A DNA stretch of 64,000 nucleotides from Pseudocercospora fijiensis CIRAD86 (GCF_000340215.1 NW_006921539.1:940507-1004506), one strand, 5' to 3'; numbered from the stretch's first letter, positions 44,676-56,627 are shown. Notes: a model not told the origin generated them from the sequence alone. A program made the numbers and translations.

Positions 44676-46243
44676 ATGGGCCTTCTAGATGACACGCCCT
44701 TACAAAAGCTCGTTGTGCCAGGCGTCACATCCCTGGTGGCATTTCTGGCGTTCACATCACAATGGCTCTTCTACCACATTGAGCCCGGACCATTACGGAA
44801 AGGCGACTCATACCTGTTCAACGCGTCCGTGATATCGCTGTTGATCTGCTACTGGAGAACATGCTTTACCGACCCTGGGCGGATACCTAAAGACTGGCAC
44901 GAAATGACCATTGACATTGACTCCAATTCCGCGCAAGACGCCAGCAAGACAGCTGCACAGAGCAACAAATGGTGTAGGAGATGCGAGACATTCAAGCCGC
45001 CCAGAGCACATCATTGCAAGACTTGCAAGCGGTAGGACCCTATCAATTCTCTGCGCTATCACTGTGCTCACTAAACCAAGGTGTGTCACGAAAATGGACC
45101 ATCATTGCGTGTGGACAGGTAGGCCCATCGCGTACGAGGATACGAGACGGTAGGTAACAGCTTCTCAGCAAACTGCGTTTCACACATTACCATTCCTCAC
45201 TTCATACGCTTTCTCTTTTACGCCGATGTTTCTATGGCGTTCCTACAATACTTCTTGTTTCAGAGAGTGGCAGTTCTCTGGGAGAAGAGGCACCTTCCAA
45301 GCGTAAGTACAACCTTCGAATTTATAGGCATAGCATAAGGTGGAAAGTGCTGAGTTCTGCCTTCAGTACCTGGGTCCTTCGGTGCTGCAGCTAGCGCACC
45401 TGTTCATTCTGTGCGCGACCAATTCGATGGTGCTTTTCGCACTTGTTCTGCTTCTCGGACGAACTCTCTGGTCACTAGCTGTCAACACGTGGACGATTGA
45501 GGGATGGGAGATCGAGCGACATCATACGCTACTGCGGCGCGCGAAAGTCCTCGGCGGCTACCTCGAAGGCCCGGATGGAAGGAAAGTGCGCATCGATCAC
45601 CAGGAATTTCCATGGGACGTTGGCATCTGGTCCAACATCTGCCAAGGCATGGGCAGCAGAAATCCTTTGAGCTGGTTCTGGCCATTCTCACGAAGTCCAA
45701 GCATCGAGAGTGGATTGAGCTTTGAGCACAATGAAATAGATGGTATCTTCTGCTCCCCTACCCACTACGTCCTCAGCTATTAATTTGTATTCAGATCCAA
45801 GCAAGCCATGGCCGCCACCAGATCCAGACAGGCTTTTCCGAGCAGAGAGGAAGCCACTAGTAGGTGACGGATTCACCAAGGCATGGGATGTCGATGCGTT
45901 CAAGCAACGGCAAGCTGCTGACTTGACGCGCTATACCGACGCGGACGGCGAGTTCGTGCTGCGCAGACGACCGTTCCACGAGCGTCTAGAGAAAGCCACT
46001 CGCCAAAAGGCAAATCAGTCCTACCAAGACGAGAATGCGCTTGAGACAGATGATGGATCGGATGTGGAAGAGGTACCTCGTGGACGCTCACATTCAGATG
46101 CGGGCGAAGAGGCATGGCGAAACCAAGAGGGAGAGCGTTTGGCTGACTTTGGAGTTGATGAGGTTGCGGACTTTTACGATGAGGACGACGTGCCTCTAGG
46201 AGAATTGGTCCGAAGAAGACAGGAAGGCGAATGGCGACTTTGA
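44676..46243 (+). CDS. PFA4: Palmitoyltransferase PFA4, DHHC type
   Basis: Five exons: 44676..45031, 45081..45118, 45169..45302, 45367..45742, 45795..46243; 450 residues; introns 49, 50, 64 and 52 bases. Splicing builds the Cys-rich domain HHCKTCKRCVTKMDHHC (DHHC at 125-128) then WTANCVSHITIPHF. Hydrophobic segments flank it: two near the N-terminus and two after, about residues 140-165 and 185-215. The long cytosolic C-terminus is acidic and ends EWRL. Function (family): ER enzyme that palmitoylates substrates including chitin synthase Chs3. The 38-base second exon carries the DHHC itself, which supports it. Confidence 0.95.
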
Positions 46244-46786
46244 TGGCATCTGGATACATCGACCGCAGAAGTTCTTCAACATCGTTTTCTCTATTCTATA
46301 GGCGATTCTCACAGAGATGCATCTTGAAAATTGGCATGAAATTTGATGACCCTCTTTCCAGCCCAGAGAGTCAGGCGTCACTGTTTTAATATATCAGCAA
46401 TCTCAATGCGACACGAGTCTCCATCGGCGTCTGTCGTGCGAAGCCTGAGCCGCACAGACACAAGGGGTCGGTATATGAGCCCCGACCAATCAAAACATCT
46501 CAAATCCATCGGCGAACAGTCCGACCAGGCCGAGCTCGCAGGGCGGTGAGCCGCAAGAAAAAAAAGATCCATAGAGTTCAGCCCGTCCGTGAGGCTCTTC
46601 CTCACGCGTTTCTACGCCCATCGTCATCAGAGGTACAAAGCTACCTCTTCATCAGTACTAGAACGAACAAACTCCTCAAGAGCTCCGTGCAGCTCGCTCC
46701 CACATAGCCGAATCCACCCGCTTCGCAGGTAACACAATACACAGAGCTGTAGATGTCCACGACTCGATATCTTGGTTCGAACGAGT
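46244..46786. other. Intergenic, nothing recognised
   Basis: 3' flank of PFA4 and promoter of the next gene. No coding signal beyond chance frames. Confidence 0.5.
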
Positions 46787-47794
46787 ATGGCTGCCGGTCT
46801 CGGAGATCCTCAGCGTCGGGATACAGCACAGCAGAGCAGCAGTAGCAGTCAGTTCGAAACGAATTCTTCGGCTCCGGTTTTCGATACCGCAACCGTCTCG
46901 AAAGCGGAGAAGATGATGATGGGAGGGAAGAAAGAGGAATGGAATACTAAGAATTTGAGCCAGAGACTTGTGGTAGATGCAGGATGTGCGGTGGCTGCGG
47001 GTGCTGCTGTTGCGCCTGTTGTTAGTATGATTGATAGGTAAGGAGGAGAGAAAAAGAAGGAGGATATTTGTGGAAGTGATTACGGTACGCTGATTTTTGA
47101 GAACTGCAGAGCCATCATGGAAAACGCGTCAGGGAAGCAAGCCCTCATGACATCGATCAAGAATTCCATGTCGAAACTCTTTCTCCGACCACATCTTTAC
47201 CTGACTTCGAAACCTTTTGCGCTCATTGTCATGGTCTACGGCGGCACATACCTCAGCGCGAATTTCCTCGATACGTTCAAATCCACCACACGTTGCAGAC
47301 CTGCGAGCCACGTTACGCATGGACCGGCGAAATTCGCGGCTACGAGCGCGGCGAATCTGAGTCTGACGATGGTGAAAGATAGCCAGTTTACGAAGATGTT
47401 TGGCACGGTCAGCAATCGACCCGTCCCGCCTGTCACGTACGCACTCTTCGCTCTCCGCGATGCCATGACGATTTTCGCGTCGTTCAATCTCCCGCCTATG
47501 ATTGCTTCGCGACTTCCGATGACTGAGGCGGCTGAGAAGGTTATGAGCAGGACGTCCGCAGCTCAGTTCTTAGCTCCAGCGGCTATTCAGCTTGTGAGCA
47601 CGCCGTTCCACTTGTATGGGTTGGATCTGTACAACCGGAACGGTGGAACACCTTTCAGCGATCGCTTGAATAAGGTGCGCATTGATTGGTTGAAGAGCAG
47701 TCTGGCACGAATGTGTCGTATCGTTCCCGCCTTTGGATTTGGCGGCGTCTTGAACAACAGCTTGAGGCTTCGCTTCCAGAAGCAGTTAGAATAG
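46787..47794 (+). CDS. Mitochondrial carrier-like membrane protein
   Basis: Two exons, 46787..47037 and 47110..47794, 311 residues; 72-base intron (GTAAGG...CAG) joining VVSMIDR to AIMENASGK. The N-terminal ~55 residues are Ser/Gln-rich and polar. Then come hydrophobic segments: VVDAGCAVAAGAAVAPVVSM, FALIVMVYGGTYLSANF and a C-terminal region with RMCRIVPAFGFGG. The pattern resembles fungal proteins related to the mitochondrial carrier fold, but the usual PxD/ExxK/R signatures are not obvious. Probably in the mitochondrial inner membrane (inference). Transport substrate unknown. Confidence 0.75.
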
Positions 47795-48284
47795 GAGGAT
47801 AAATGGTCAATACCAGACGACAGCTCTAGAAGAATGTTGAGGAGCGATGCTTTGATATGGAGTACAACATGCATGGATTGGGTAATAGAAAGTCCGATGT
47901 GGACGGCGCAATACAGCGCTATCGAACACTAGCAAATCATATTGTGAACAAGATGCGCATAGCTCGGGAGTTTGGATGTTTGTTTGCGTGCTGCATTGCA
48001 CAGGAGTCGGGTATGCAAATGTGAGAGGTGTACAATAGCTTGTTCCGAGGAATTTGGTGGCTGGTAACAAGGGCATGGAAGTTGTGTTACCACACTCCAA
48101 CGTAATCCATTCTTCCGTGTCTCAAGTCCGTCTGGAGTATGCTCGTTCGCCTTCGAATCTCCGGTTTGAAGGGCATCTAATGGAAGAATGAGCTTACTGA
48201 TTCCCACTCGGGCCATAGACGCCGCGGAGGAGATTGACAGATTTATCGTCCGACAGGAGGTGATGAACTCGGGCAAAGACCTGC
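47795..48284. other. Convergent intergenic interval
   Basis: 3' flanks of the carrier-like gene and SEH1. No gene seen. Confidence 0.5.
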
Positions 48285-49436
48285 TCAAGAGCTTGATGTG
48301 GCATCAATCTCAGCCGCTTCAACCCATTTGCCTTCTACAGACTTCTTCCAGACTCGAGTTGCACCATCATCTCCAGTAGTCAAGAGCATGTCTGCCATGG
48401 GTGCCCACGACACTCGCCAAGGCGTCTGCTTGTGCGATTCGAGTTCCGCGACCAGCTTGACGTCTTGTTTGACAGCTCCTGGTGCTCCAGCGTTGTCATC
48501 ACGTCGGCCACGAGCACCACCGGCTAGTCCAGCGCCAATTCCCGAGCGAGCAGGTCTTGAAACTGGAGTGTGTGTTTGCGGCGTATCATATCCTGACCCA
48601 GAGCCATTTGTTGAGGTGGGTAAGGAGGCCGCGCCAGGAGTATGGAGCTCATAGATCCGAATGAAACCATCCTTGCTTGCGGTTGCGATGTTGTCGAATC
48701 CTCGCATGCTACCGTTTGCCCAGTTGACATCTCTGATGAGGTCTTTGGCACCTTCAAGCGTTGCAGCAATGTAGAACTTGCGCTCTTTATCGGTTCGAAA
48801 TATTTTTACCGAATTGCCAATCGCTACGGCAAGACTCAGACTTTTTCGGTCTAAGCCTGCAAGCACTGCTGGCCACGCCGGTATCTTCTCCTTATGCCAG
48901 CTTACACGGAAAGCAGTTTCTTCGGTCCTTGGAGGCGCCGGTCTACAAAGTGGTTCTGACCACATCTTCCGCCAGGCTGAGAGGTCATCATGATCGTCAG
49001 GTTCACAAACTGTCAGATGGCCGTCGCGTGTTATTACGGCAAGATAGCTCTCAGTGCCAATGTTTTTGAAATCGAGAGACATATAAGGGATGCCAGTCTC
49101 GGTGCGTTGCTGGTAGATCCTTTTGAACCTTCGCCCGGAATTGTGCGCTTCGCTGACATCTTCACGCCATATCCTCAGGTAGCCGTCATCGCCAATGCTT
49201 GCCAAGTGCTCTCCAACGAATGGGCCGTTCCACTTCACACCGATGACTTCAGCGTCATGTGCTGTCCACACGTCTGTGACAAGCCACTGGCCAGTCTTCT
49301 CGTTGCGGTCCCAGACCTTGACCCTGTGGTCGGCAGATGCCGTGGCCATACGCGTACCATAGTAGTTGTAGTCTACGGAAAGCAGCAGATCCTGGTGGCC
49401 ATGTGAGAAGCGGTGAAATGCATTGCTTGCAGCCAT
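48285..49436 (-). CDS. SEH1: Nucleoporin SEH1, WD repeat
   Basis: 383 residues, single exon, start at ATG 49436 (MAASNAFHRFSHGHQDLLLS). WD-repeat signatures include ATASADHRVKVWDRNEKTGQW, LASIGDDGYLRIWRED, IATASKDGFIRIYEL and LLTTGDDGATRVWKK. A low-complexity insert rich in Ser/Gly/Thr and an RGRRDD stretch lies before the last blade. Function (family): incomplete beta-propeller that joins the Y-shaped Nup84/Nup107 complex of the nuclear pore and also the SEA/GATOR complex that regulates TORC1. The length fits fungal SEH1. Confidence 0.92.
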   Translation of the reverse strand: MAASNAFHRFSHGHQDLLLSVDYNYYGTRMATASADHRVKVWDRNEKTGQWLVTDVWTAHDAEVIGVKWNGPFVGEHLASIGDDGYLRIWREDVSEAHNSGRRFKRIYQQRTETGIPYMSLDFKNIGTESYLAVITRDGHLTVCEPDDHDDLSAWRKMWSEPLCRPAPPRTEETAFRVSWHKEKIPAWPAVLAGLDRKSLSLAVAIGNSVKIFRTDKERKFYIAATLEGAKDLIRDVNWANGSMRGFDNIATASKDGFIRIYELHTPGAASLPTSTNGSGSGYDTPQTHTPVSRPARSGIGAGLAGGARGRRDDNAGAPGAVKQDVKLVAELESHKQTPWRVSWAPMADMLLTTGDDGATRVWKKSVEGKWVEAAEIDATSSS

Positions 49437-49814
49437 GTTGATACGACAGGGAGTCGCGACTCGCAATGCAGGAACGTGCAGCTCAGTGCAGCACGGCGGG
49501 AGTCATGCTGTGCGGATAGATGCAGACCTTCTCCAATCGTTCACACACCTCGCGCGAGTTAGAACATGTTGTACACTGCCATGTGTTGCACGCGGTCCGT
49601 GAAGTTCGGAGTTGGACTCCTGGAGTCTGCTTGCTGTGCAACACAACGACGCAAAAAGCGAGGACGCATGCCAAGCCATCCACCGAATTGAGTTTAGGAG
49701 GATGGCCGGGGTGGATGCACTGCAAACTGTCCTGTAATTCCTTCTGCGATGCCATCATGAACACGAACACAAGATGGAGTGCATCTCATCTACACTTGCA
49801 CCAAAGGCATCACT
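49437..49814. promoter_or_regulatory. Divergent promoter of SEH1 and ALG7
   Basis: 378 bases between start codons; no coding sequence supported. Confidence 0.5.
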
Positions 49815-51305
49815 ATGGAGCCGCTGAGCAGGTCGGAGGTGTACACGCTGGGCGTCTTTGCGGCCGCTTGCCTGGCAGTCCTCTCAAGTTCTTGGCGCAA
49901 CGATGGAGAGCCCTTCTACGCCTCTCTGGCCATCAGTGGTCTGGCCTACGCCTTTTCGTACTGTGTCATCAGATGGACTGGAGATGTGTTCCTGGCTCGC
50001 GGCTACAAGGGCAAGGACAAAGGGAAGAAGCATGAGCCTGAACTGTGAGAAGGTCGAGCATCTGACATCGAATTGCCGCTGACGATGCCGAAGACCAGAG
50101 ATGATGGGTCTGATATGCGCCTTGGTATATCTCCTTACGCTCGTTTGCTTCCTCCCGTTCGCGTTCAAGCGCGATATCGCGGAAATGACGTCTGGCGCTG
50201 ATGACCAGGATCTCGTGTTGGAAGCACAACAGATTGAGACAGGGCGCTTTCTCCACCGATTTCCGCTGGAAAAGGTTTGCGGGATGACTTCTCCTGTAAG
50301 CAGTGCGACACAGCTAACCGCCTTCTTCAGCTCGCCTCCTATGGCTTTGCATATGGCACATTGGCCTCCACGACACTGCTTGGAATCCTGGACGATTCGT
50401 TCGACATGAGATGGAGACACAAATTCTTCATCCCAGCTTTCGCAGCATTGCCAATGCTTGCATTGTACTATGTCGACTTCGGTGTTACATATGTTGTGGT
50501 ACCGCTTCCTCTGCGTGGCTACCTGGGAGAAGTCGTTGATCTTGGCGGGCTATACTACCTCTACATGGCTGCCATATCCATCTTCTGCCCCAACAGCATC
50601 AACATCCTGGCTGGAATCAATGGCATCGAAGTCGGTCAGTCACTCGTGATTGCAGGATTGATTGCGGTGAATGATGCGTTGTACCTCCTGCCAACGGTGC
50701 ACCAACCACACCCTGCGGCAGAATCGCATCTGTTCAGCATCTACTTGCTTCTGCCGTTCATCGGCGTTTCGCTTGCACTGCTGAATCACAATTGGTTTCC
50801 CGCCAAGGTGTTCGTCGGCGACACTTACTGCTACTTCGCAGGCATGGTGTTTGCCGTGGTGGGCATTCTGGGACACTTCAGTAAGACATTGCTCTTGTTG
50901 CTCATTCCTCAAATCTTCAACTTCTGCTACTCGGCGCCGCAGTTGTTTCATTTCGTGCCTTGTCCAAGGCATAGGTTACCGCAATTCAAGGCCAGCAGCG
51001 GGCTGCGGGAGGCATCCGTGGCCGAGTTTGCGGTGGACAAGCCCATCCGCCCGTGGGTCGGAGAGGTGCTGAAAGGTCTGCACAAGCTCAAACTCATTCG
51101 CGTCAAAGTGGATGACACCGGACGAGTCACGGAGGCGAGCAATATGACCATTTTGAATCTATGGTTGGTGTGGAGGGGCCCTTTGCGAGAGGACCGGCTG
51201 GCCTTGGAAATTTTGATTGTGCAGATGGCGTGCGGGATGGCTGGCCTGGTGATTAGACACTGTCTGGGTCGATGGCTCTTCATACCCGCGGATAATCGGT
51301 TCTGA
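49815..51305 (+). CDS. ALG7: UDP-GlcNAc:dolichyl-phosphate GlcNAc-1-phosphotransferase
   Basis: Three exons, 49815..50044, 50094..50274, 50331..51305; 461 residues; introns 49 and 56 bases. Joins give HEPEL-PEMMGLICALVYLL and FLHRFPLEK-LASYGFAYG. Multi-pass membrane protein with about ten hydrophobic segments. Family motifs: GILDDSFDMRWRHKFF, NILAGINGIEVGQ (about 230-238), and NHNWFPAKVFVGDTYCYFAG (Gly300-Asp301). Function (family): first step of dolichol-linked oligosaccharide synthesis on the cytosolic ER face, the tunicamycin target. The first intron's acceptor reads CCGAAG rather than CAG, but only this keeps the frame and motif. Confidence 0.95.
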
Positions 51306-52236
51306 CGGCGAGTTGCTCTTGTTCTGCGAGCGACCTTGCGTGCGGGACGCTGGCCAGAGGGCACTAGATACATAGATCCTCCAGCACATTGTCAGTGAAC
51401 CGTGGTCACAAATGGTCAACTGGATGCGCCATGGGCACGCACAGTGGAGACTTCCAGCACATGGTAACCAGGCATGATGATGGCTGTGAGGCCGCTGGGC
51501 GCATGGCGCGCGTCGAGACCGTCGGGCTTCGCACACTCACTCCAGCGTCACTGCATCGCGAAATGAAGTTGAGGCCACGCTCGTTGCCGCCCTGTGTCCG
51601 CCGAGTCTACTTGAAACCAGACCGGCGTCGTCGCTTGCAGCTGCGGGCGTACCCGGTTGCCGCTAGCGCTGCAGGAACACAAGTCGGACGAGCAAACGGG
51701 ACTCCCTCAGCACACCCAAACACCACCCTTGCATTCCTCTCGACGTGCCCGCCGCCAAGCACCCGCCTGCAGTCTCGGCGCCTGTTCGATCCCATCCCGT
51801 GCAAATCTCACGGCGTGCTGCACAGGAGGTGCGGGTGGGGCGCTGGAGCTGCCAACGTCCTCTTCCACTGCACCAGGCTCGTGGCGTGGCGTCGGTCGAC
51901 ACACCTAAGTACCCGACACCTGCACACCTCCTTCTTCCCTTCTTGTCCACCCTTTGGTCCGCATGCACGGTGTTGCATAGACATCGACACGCCTCTGCGA
52001 GGTCTGGCCTGGTGCTAACACACACTCCTTCACCCCGTCACTCCTTCAAAAAGCTCGTCTGAGCGTCCATTCCTTTCGGAGCCATCCACCAGCATCACAG
52101 GCACCATCACTTCGATCGCCTTCGCCAGCAGCTCTGAGAGCGCGGCGTCCACTCTCTCGCCTCAGAATCAGAATCAGAATCACATACAGACCGACAGCAC
52201 GTGCCCGCCACATTGCATCGACCGATCCAGCCCGCC
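51306..52236. other. Upstream region of the GH71 gene
   Basis: 930 bases, C-rich on the plus strand toward the 3' side, with an AGAATC triple repeat near 52162-52182. Probably promoter and leader of the GH71 gene. No separate gene supported. Confidence 0.5.
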
Positions 52237-53769
52237 ATGCTCGCCATTCTCTTCGCCGTCCTCTCGGCATTGGCCATCCGGACGGCGTCTGGAGCGTCCG
52301 TATTTGCTCATTTTATGATGATGAACTCATACGCATACGACCAGGACATGTGGAAGAAGGACATTGCCGCTGCCCAACAAGTCGGCATCGATGGCTTTGC
52401 GCTCAACTGGGTCCCACCCAATTGCCAAGCCGACGAGAGCTGGGTCATCGATAGAATTGATGATGCCTTTTCCGCCGCCGAAGACATGGGCTTCAAGCTC
52501 ATGTACTCCTTCGACATGAGCTACACCCAATGCAATTACTACTGGAACCAGACCTTCATGCAAGAAATGATTACGAAATATGCCGGAAGCTCGGCCACAT
52601 ACCGCTGGAACAACGACATTCTCGTCTCGACCTATGGTGGCGACAGTGTCGATGACCATTACGGAAACGAATTCTTCCAGGGTCTCAAGGACAAGATGAA
52701 ATACTGGAACAATCCCATCTCCCTTGCGCCAGCCTTGACCACCTACTCCATGCACGCATACGAGAACCCAAACACTGCGGCATCCAACCTGATCTCCGAC
52801 TTCTCCTCGATCGATGGCTACTGCAACTGGCAAGCATGGCCTCTCGATTGTGAGAGCAACATTACCGCAACACCCGACCAAGCGTTCCAGAGCGCATTAA
52901 AGAATGCCGGCAAGACGGGTCCTTACATCATGAGTAAGTCGAGCAAGGGATAATGTCTCAAAAGAACAAGTGGCTGACACTAGTCTCTAGCGGTCTCACC
53001 CTGGCAGTACAAGGACCTCAACAATGGCAACCCTCTCGATGCCTGGGTCGCATATAGCGACCAGCTATTCCCCAAGCGCTTTCAGCAAATCACGAGCAAC
53101 CATGAAGTTCAGCCAGACATTATTGAGATCTTGACCTGGAACGACTTTTGCGAATCGCACTACATCCGCGACTTGCCATCGCGAGATAAGACTGCCAAGG
53201 ACTATGTCGAGCTCGGCGACATGGGCGCCTATGTATGGGGACAGAACCACGCTCCGTGGCGCGTAATCGCCAAGTACTACATCTCTTGGTGGAAGACGGG
53301 CAAGGCGCCAGAAATTACCATGGATCAGGTAGTGTTCTGGCATCGCATTCATCCCAAAGCCACCATCTGCACCGAAGGTTCTTCAACCGGTATTCGCAAC
53401 AATGCGTTCCCAGAAGATGCTGTCTTCGCTTGGGCTCTTGTCAAAGATGCTGCGACCATTTCCATGTCTGTCGGCAGCAACAAATACTGGACTTTCAAGG
53501 CCGACGGCAGCGGACCTTCCATGGGCTTCGTACCTTTCCCAGCATACGTGTCGGGCGATGGCGTGACGCCAGAAGTCTCTATCGTACGCAACGGCAAAGT
53601 CGTTGCGGTCGCAGAGAGCTCTGTTGCGATCTCGAGTGATTGCGCATGGCAGAACTTCAACCCAGTCGTCAACCTCGTTGGAGATGGTGAGTCAAGCAAT
53701 CAACGTCTACGTTGAATTCAGAACGGCTAACCACCTTGTGGACTCTTAGGCATTAACCATGGTCTGTGA
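52237..53769 (+). CDS. GH71 alpha-1,3-glucanase (mutanase)
   Basis: Three exons, 52237..52933, 52991..53686, 53750..53769; 470 residues; introns 57 and 63 bases. Signal peptide MLAILFAVLSALAIRTASG. The GH71 catalytic domain covers most of the protein: SVFAHFMMMNSYAYDQDMWK, GIDGFALNWVPPN, the acidic DFSSIDGYCNWQAWP segment and TWNDFCESHYI. The last exon adds only six residues (INHGL after the split Gly). No carbohydrate-binding module follows. Function (family): endo-hydrolysis of alpha-1,3-glucan in fungal walls, used in cell separation, wall remodelling or mycoparasitism. Secreted. Confidence 0.93.
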
Positions 53770-53994
53770 CCGGATTGACGACTTCCTTCACTTCTCGATA
53801 CCTGCAACATTTGCATTGCGTTGCGTTTTGTGTTTCTGCATAGCCTGCGGCTTACGTTGTTTGTACGATCCTCACGGCGATCACGGATGAAGATACAAGT
53901 CTAGAATTAGCGAAGGTGTTTCTGGGATGTTTTAACAACTCTTCGCTGGGAGGGAGTACTGCAAATCTTCCTCTTCCACATCTCGCCCTTTCCA

Positions 53995-54666
53995 TTACTG
54001 TCTCAAGCTCGCTTTTTGATTGACAAGTACCAGCTTGCCGATCGCTCTTCTACCCGCCCTTGCCAGAACGACAATCATAACATTGCCGACTACTTTTCCC
54101 ACGCCGCCGTATAGAGCTTTTGGAGGCTCGAAAGATATGAAAGCAGATTTGGCAGACCACTGTCCATCGCTGACAGTAACAGCTGAGCTTGGCAAGACCT
54201 TGCCATCGACGGAAACCTCAATCGTTGCACCACTGGAGTCACTACCTGTCACCTCAACTTCATTATCCTCCACTCGCTCCGCACTTGCTACCTTGAGGGC
54301 CAGTCCTTCTGCGTCCAGTCCAGGCTGTGGGGGTTTCAGAGTAATTCTATCAGACTCGAGCTTATCAGCCGCTCTCCTGGCATCAGAAGCCGCTGCTTGA
54401 TCGAATACATCCTCGTTGAGAATTGGAATGGAGTTCAAGCACGGTCCTCGCACATCGTACGTGGCTATGCGTTGAAGGTATTTGGAAACAAGCTCTACTG
54501 ATGTTATGGAGCCGGTAGATAATGCATGCTGGAGGTCTGCTATGCTTGCTTCGACGAGATTCTGGTAGCTATCAAGTCTGATCAGCCCGGGTATAACAAA
54601 TTATGATTTTCCCTACACACAATCGACATTCTTGAACTCTAGTACCACTTTTTCCTTCTCTGGCAT
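53995..54666 (-). CDS. Chimeric protein: amidase N-terminus plus unknown C-terminus
   Basis: Two exons proposed, complement(53995..54561, 54619..54666), 204 residues; 57-base intron (GTGTAG...CAG). Residues 17-75 match the N-terminus of large fungal amidases: NLVEASIADLQHALSTGSIT, VELVSKYLQRIATYDVRGPC and LNSIPILNEDVFDQAAASD. Right after DARRAA the amidase sequence stops: there is no catalytic Lys, no GSS loop and no Ser nucleophile. The rest (PPQPGLDAEGLALKVASAE..., SVDGKVLPSSAVTVSDGQW) is unrelated to amidases and unfamiliar to me. It cannot be an amidase. It may be a gene remnant fused to downstream sequence or a newly formed gene; expression would decide. Confidence 0.5.
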
Positions 54667-55025
54667 TTGCTTCCGGATCTAGTATAAGCATGTGAGCCAT
54701 CTCCAGGGTACATGTATATAGCCAGTCTCGGAAGAACCTGCTCCATTGGACTGATCAATCAACCAAAAGATTGTGCTCCAATTGAGTTGGCCGAAGTCGC
54801 CGTTCCCCCAGCGCAGCGACCGTAGCCGATCTTTAGCCGCTCTTTGAGCGCATCGCCGCATTTGCTGCCGGGCCGGGTAGAACATGGCGCAACCGGCAAA
54901 CTTGTAACATAAATTCTCAATTGATAACGAGCATTTCCTCTCCACCCTACTTTATCTTCTATTCAGTTGCTGGTCAACATTCTTCCACTTCCACATAACC
55001 CAGCCAACCAAGCCAGAACAGAACC
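54667..55025. other. Divergent intergenic interval
   Basis: 359 bases between the chimeric gene and the aldolase-type gene. No coding sequence seen. Confidence 0.5.
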
Positions 55026-56070
55026 ATGGCACCTTCAGCAATCTCAAAATTCCCCAACGACACCAGCAGCATCCCCTCAACCAAACCCACGAAAAAAACC
55101 GACGATACCGAACTCACAGAACAAAAGAAAAAATCCCCCCTCCAACTCATCTCCCAAGGAACCTGTCTCCCGGGCATCCCCAAATTCATCTCCTTCTCCA
55201 CCCACCGCCAATGGCAACTCGAACACATGGCCCTCGCCTTCCGCATCTTCGCCCGCAAAGGCTACAGCGAAGGCATGTCGGGCCACATCTCAGTCCGGGA
55301 CCCGGAAAACCCTCACAGTTTCTGGACGAACCCTTTAGGCCGACATTTCGGGCTCCTGAAAGCCAGCGATATGATTTTGGTGGATTATGAAGGGAACGCG
55401 ATCGGAGGGAATCTCTCGAGGCCCGTGAATGCGGCGGGGTTTTTGATCCATAGTGCGCTGCACCGGGCGAGACCCGATGTTGTGGCGGCTTGTCATACGC
55501 ATTCTCCCGCGGGCAAGGCGTGGAGTGCGTTTGCGAGGCCGTTGGAGATGATTAATCAGGATGTTTTGTATTTTTACGGGGAGGCGCAGGCGGTTTATAA
55601 GGTGGGGTTTTTGAGGGGGTGGGAGTTTTCTGGGTAAGAGTATGTTTTGCTGATTTTGTGGATAGGATTTTGGAGGTGTGGTTTTCACGCAGGAAGAAGG
55701 GGAAAGGCTTGCTGCTGCCTTGGGTCCTAATGGAAAGGGTATGATTCTGCGGAACCAGTAAGTCTGATGGGTTCGAGACACATTGAGACATTTGCTAACC
55801 TCGTAACCCTTCGCTTTTCGTAGCGGTCTATTGACAGTGGGCAACACCGTCGATGAGGCCGCATACCTTTACACTTTGATGGAACGAAGTTGTGAGGTTC
55901 AGCTCCAGGTCGAGGCTGCCGCTGCCAACGGGATTCCAAAGGTCTATGCTCCAGAGGAGTCTGCCAGGTTTACCTACGAGAACGCAAGCGACCCAGAGAC
56001 ACTCTACTGGGAATTCCAGCCAGACCTTGAGTACGAGATGGAGCAGTGCGGTGGTGCTCACGCTTTATGA
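55026..56070 (+). CDS. Class II aldolase/adducin domain protein
   Basis: Three exons, 55026..55601, 55666..55757, 55824..56070; 304 residues; introns 64 and 66 bases. Joins give QAVYKDFGGVVFTQEEGERL and ILRNHGLLTVGNTVDEAAYL. Zinc ligands of the fold are visible: His157 and His159 in ACHTHSPAGKAW and His223 in RNHGLL. The substrate pocket region YSEGMSGHISVRDP and FWTNPLGRHFGLL are typical of the fungal group. Function (family): metal-dependent aldolase or epimerase fold; many fungal members have unknown substrates. No signal peptide. Codon use in the first exon is less G/C-biased around 55560-55640 but the frame is intact. Confidence 0.92.
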
Positions 56071-56110
56071 TTGAATGATTGAATGATTGGCATAAGATAG
56101 CATTTCGGTA

Positions 56111-56627
56111 TAGAGCTGCTCAACTTGGATAGAATCGGGCTATATTACGAGCACTTTTGAGACTCGAATCCTTTTTTTGATGAACCATTCCAAATCGAAT
56201 GCGTGAGTTGCCCATGATGCTGCGCCGCGTGTCCTTCAATGCGGAACATATGCTTAGAGGTCTACGAGACCGCCGCGTATTTCCAGAGTCCACTGTGTAT
56301 ACTATAAAAAGTCAGCTCGCTCCTAACATCAACCGATTATAAACTCACTGATCCAAGCCTCGTACGTATATGCTCAGCTCGTTTAGAATCGAGCCATAAT
56401 ACAAGCACTTTTGAGCCTCAAACTCCTTTTCGATGAAGCAATTCAAGTCGAATGCGTGAGTTTGCTAATGATGTCGCGCCGCGTATCCTTCAATGCGACC
56501 TATGCTTAGAGGCCTTCAAGACCACCGCGCATATCCAGAGTCCAGCGTGCATACTACGAAAAGTCAGCTCGGTCCTAACATTAACCGGTCGATCATAAAC
56601 TCACCGATCCAAGCCTCGTGCGCATAG
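56111..56627. repeat. ~255-base tandem duplication covering a gene's 3' end
   Basis: Copy 1 (about 56111-56368) and copy 2 (about 56369-56627) align with 254-256-base spacing: GCACTTTTGAG at 56151 and 56405, GAT(T/C)ATAAACTCAC at 56335 and 56591. Copy 2 carries the working splice donor, intron and last exon of the small gene 56506-56952; copy 1 is a diverged spare of the same parts. Confidence 0.85.

Noticed and set aside
51389..52018. 209-codon plus-strand frame upstream of the GH71 gene
   Set aside because: Arg/Pro/Ser-rich with frames open on both strands; fits promoter/leader sequence better than coding.
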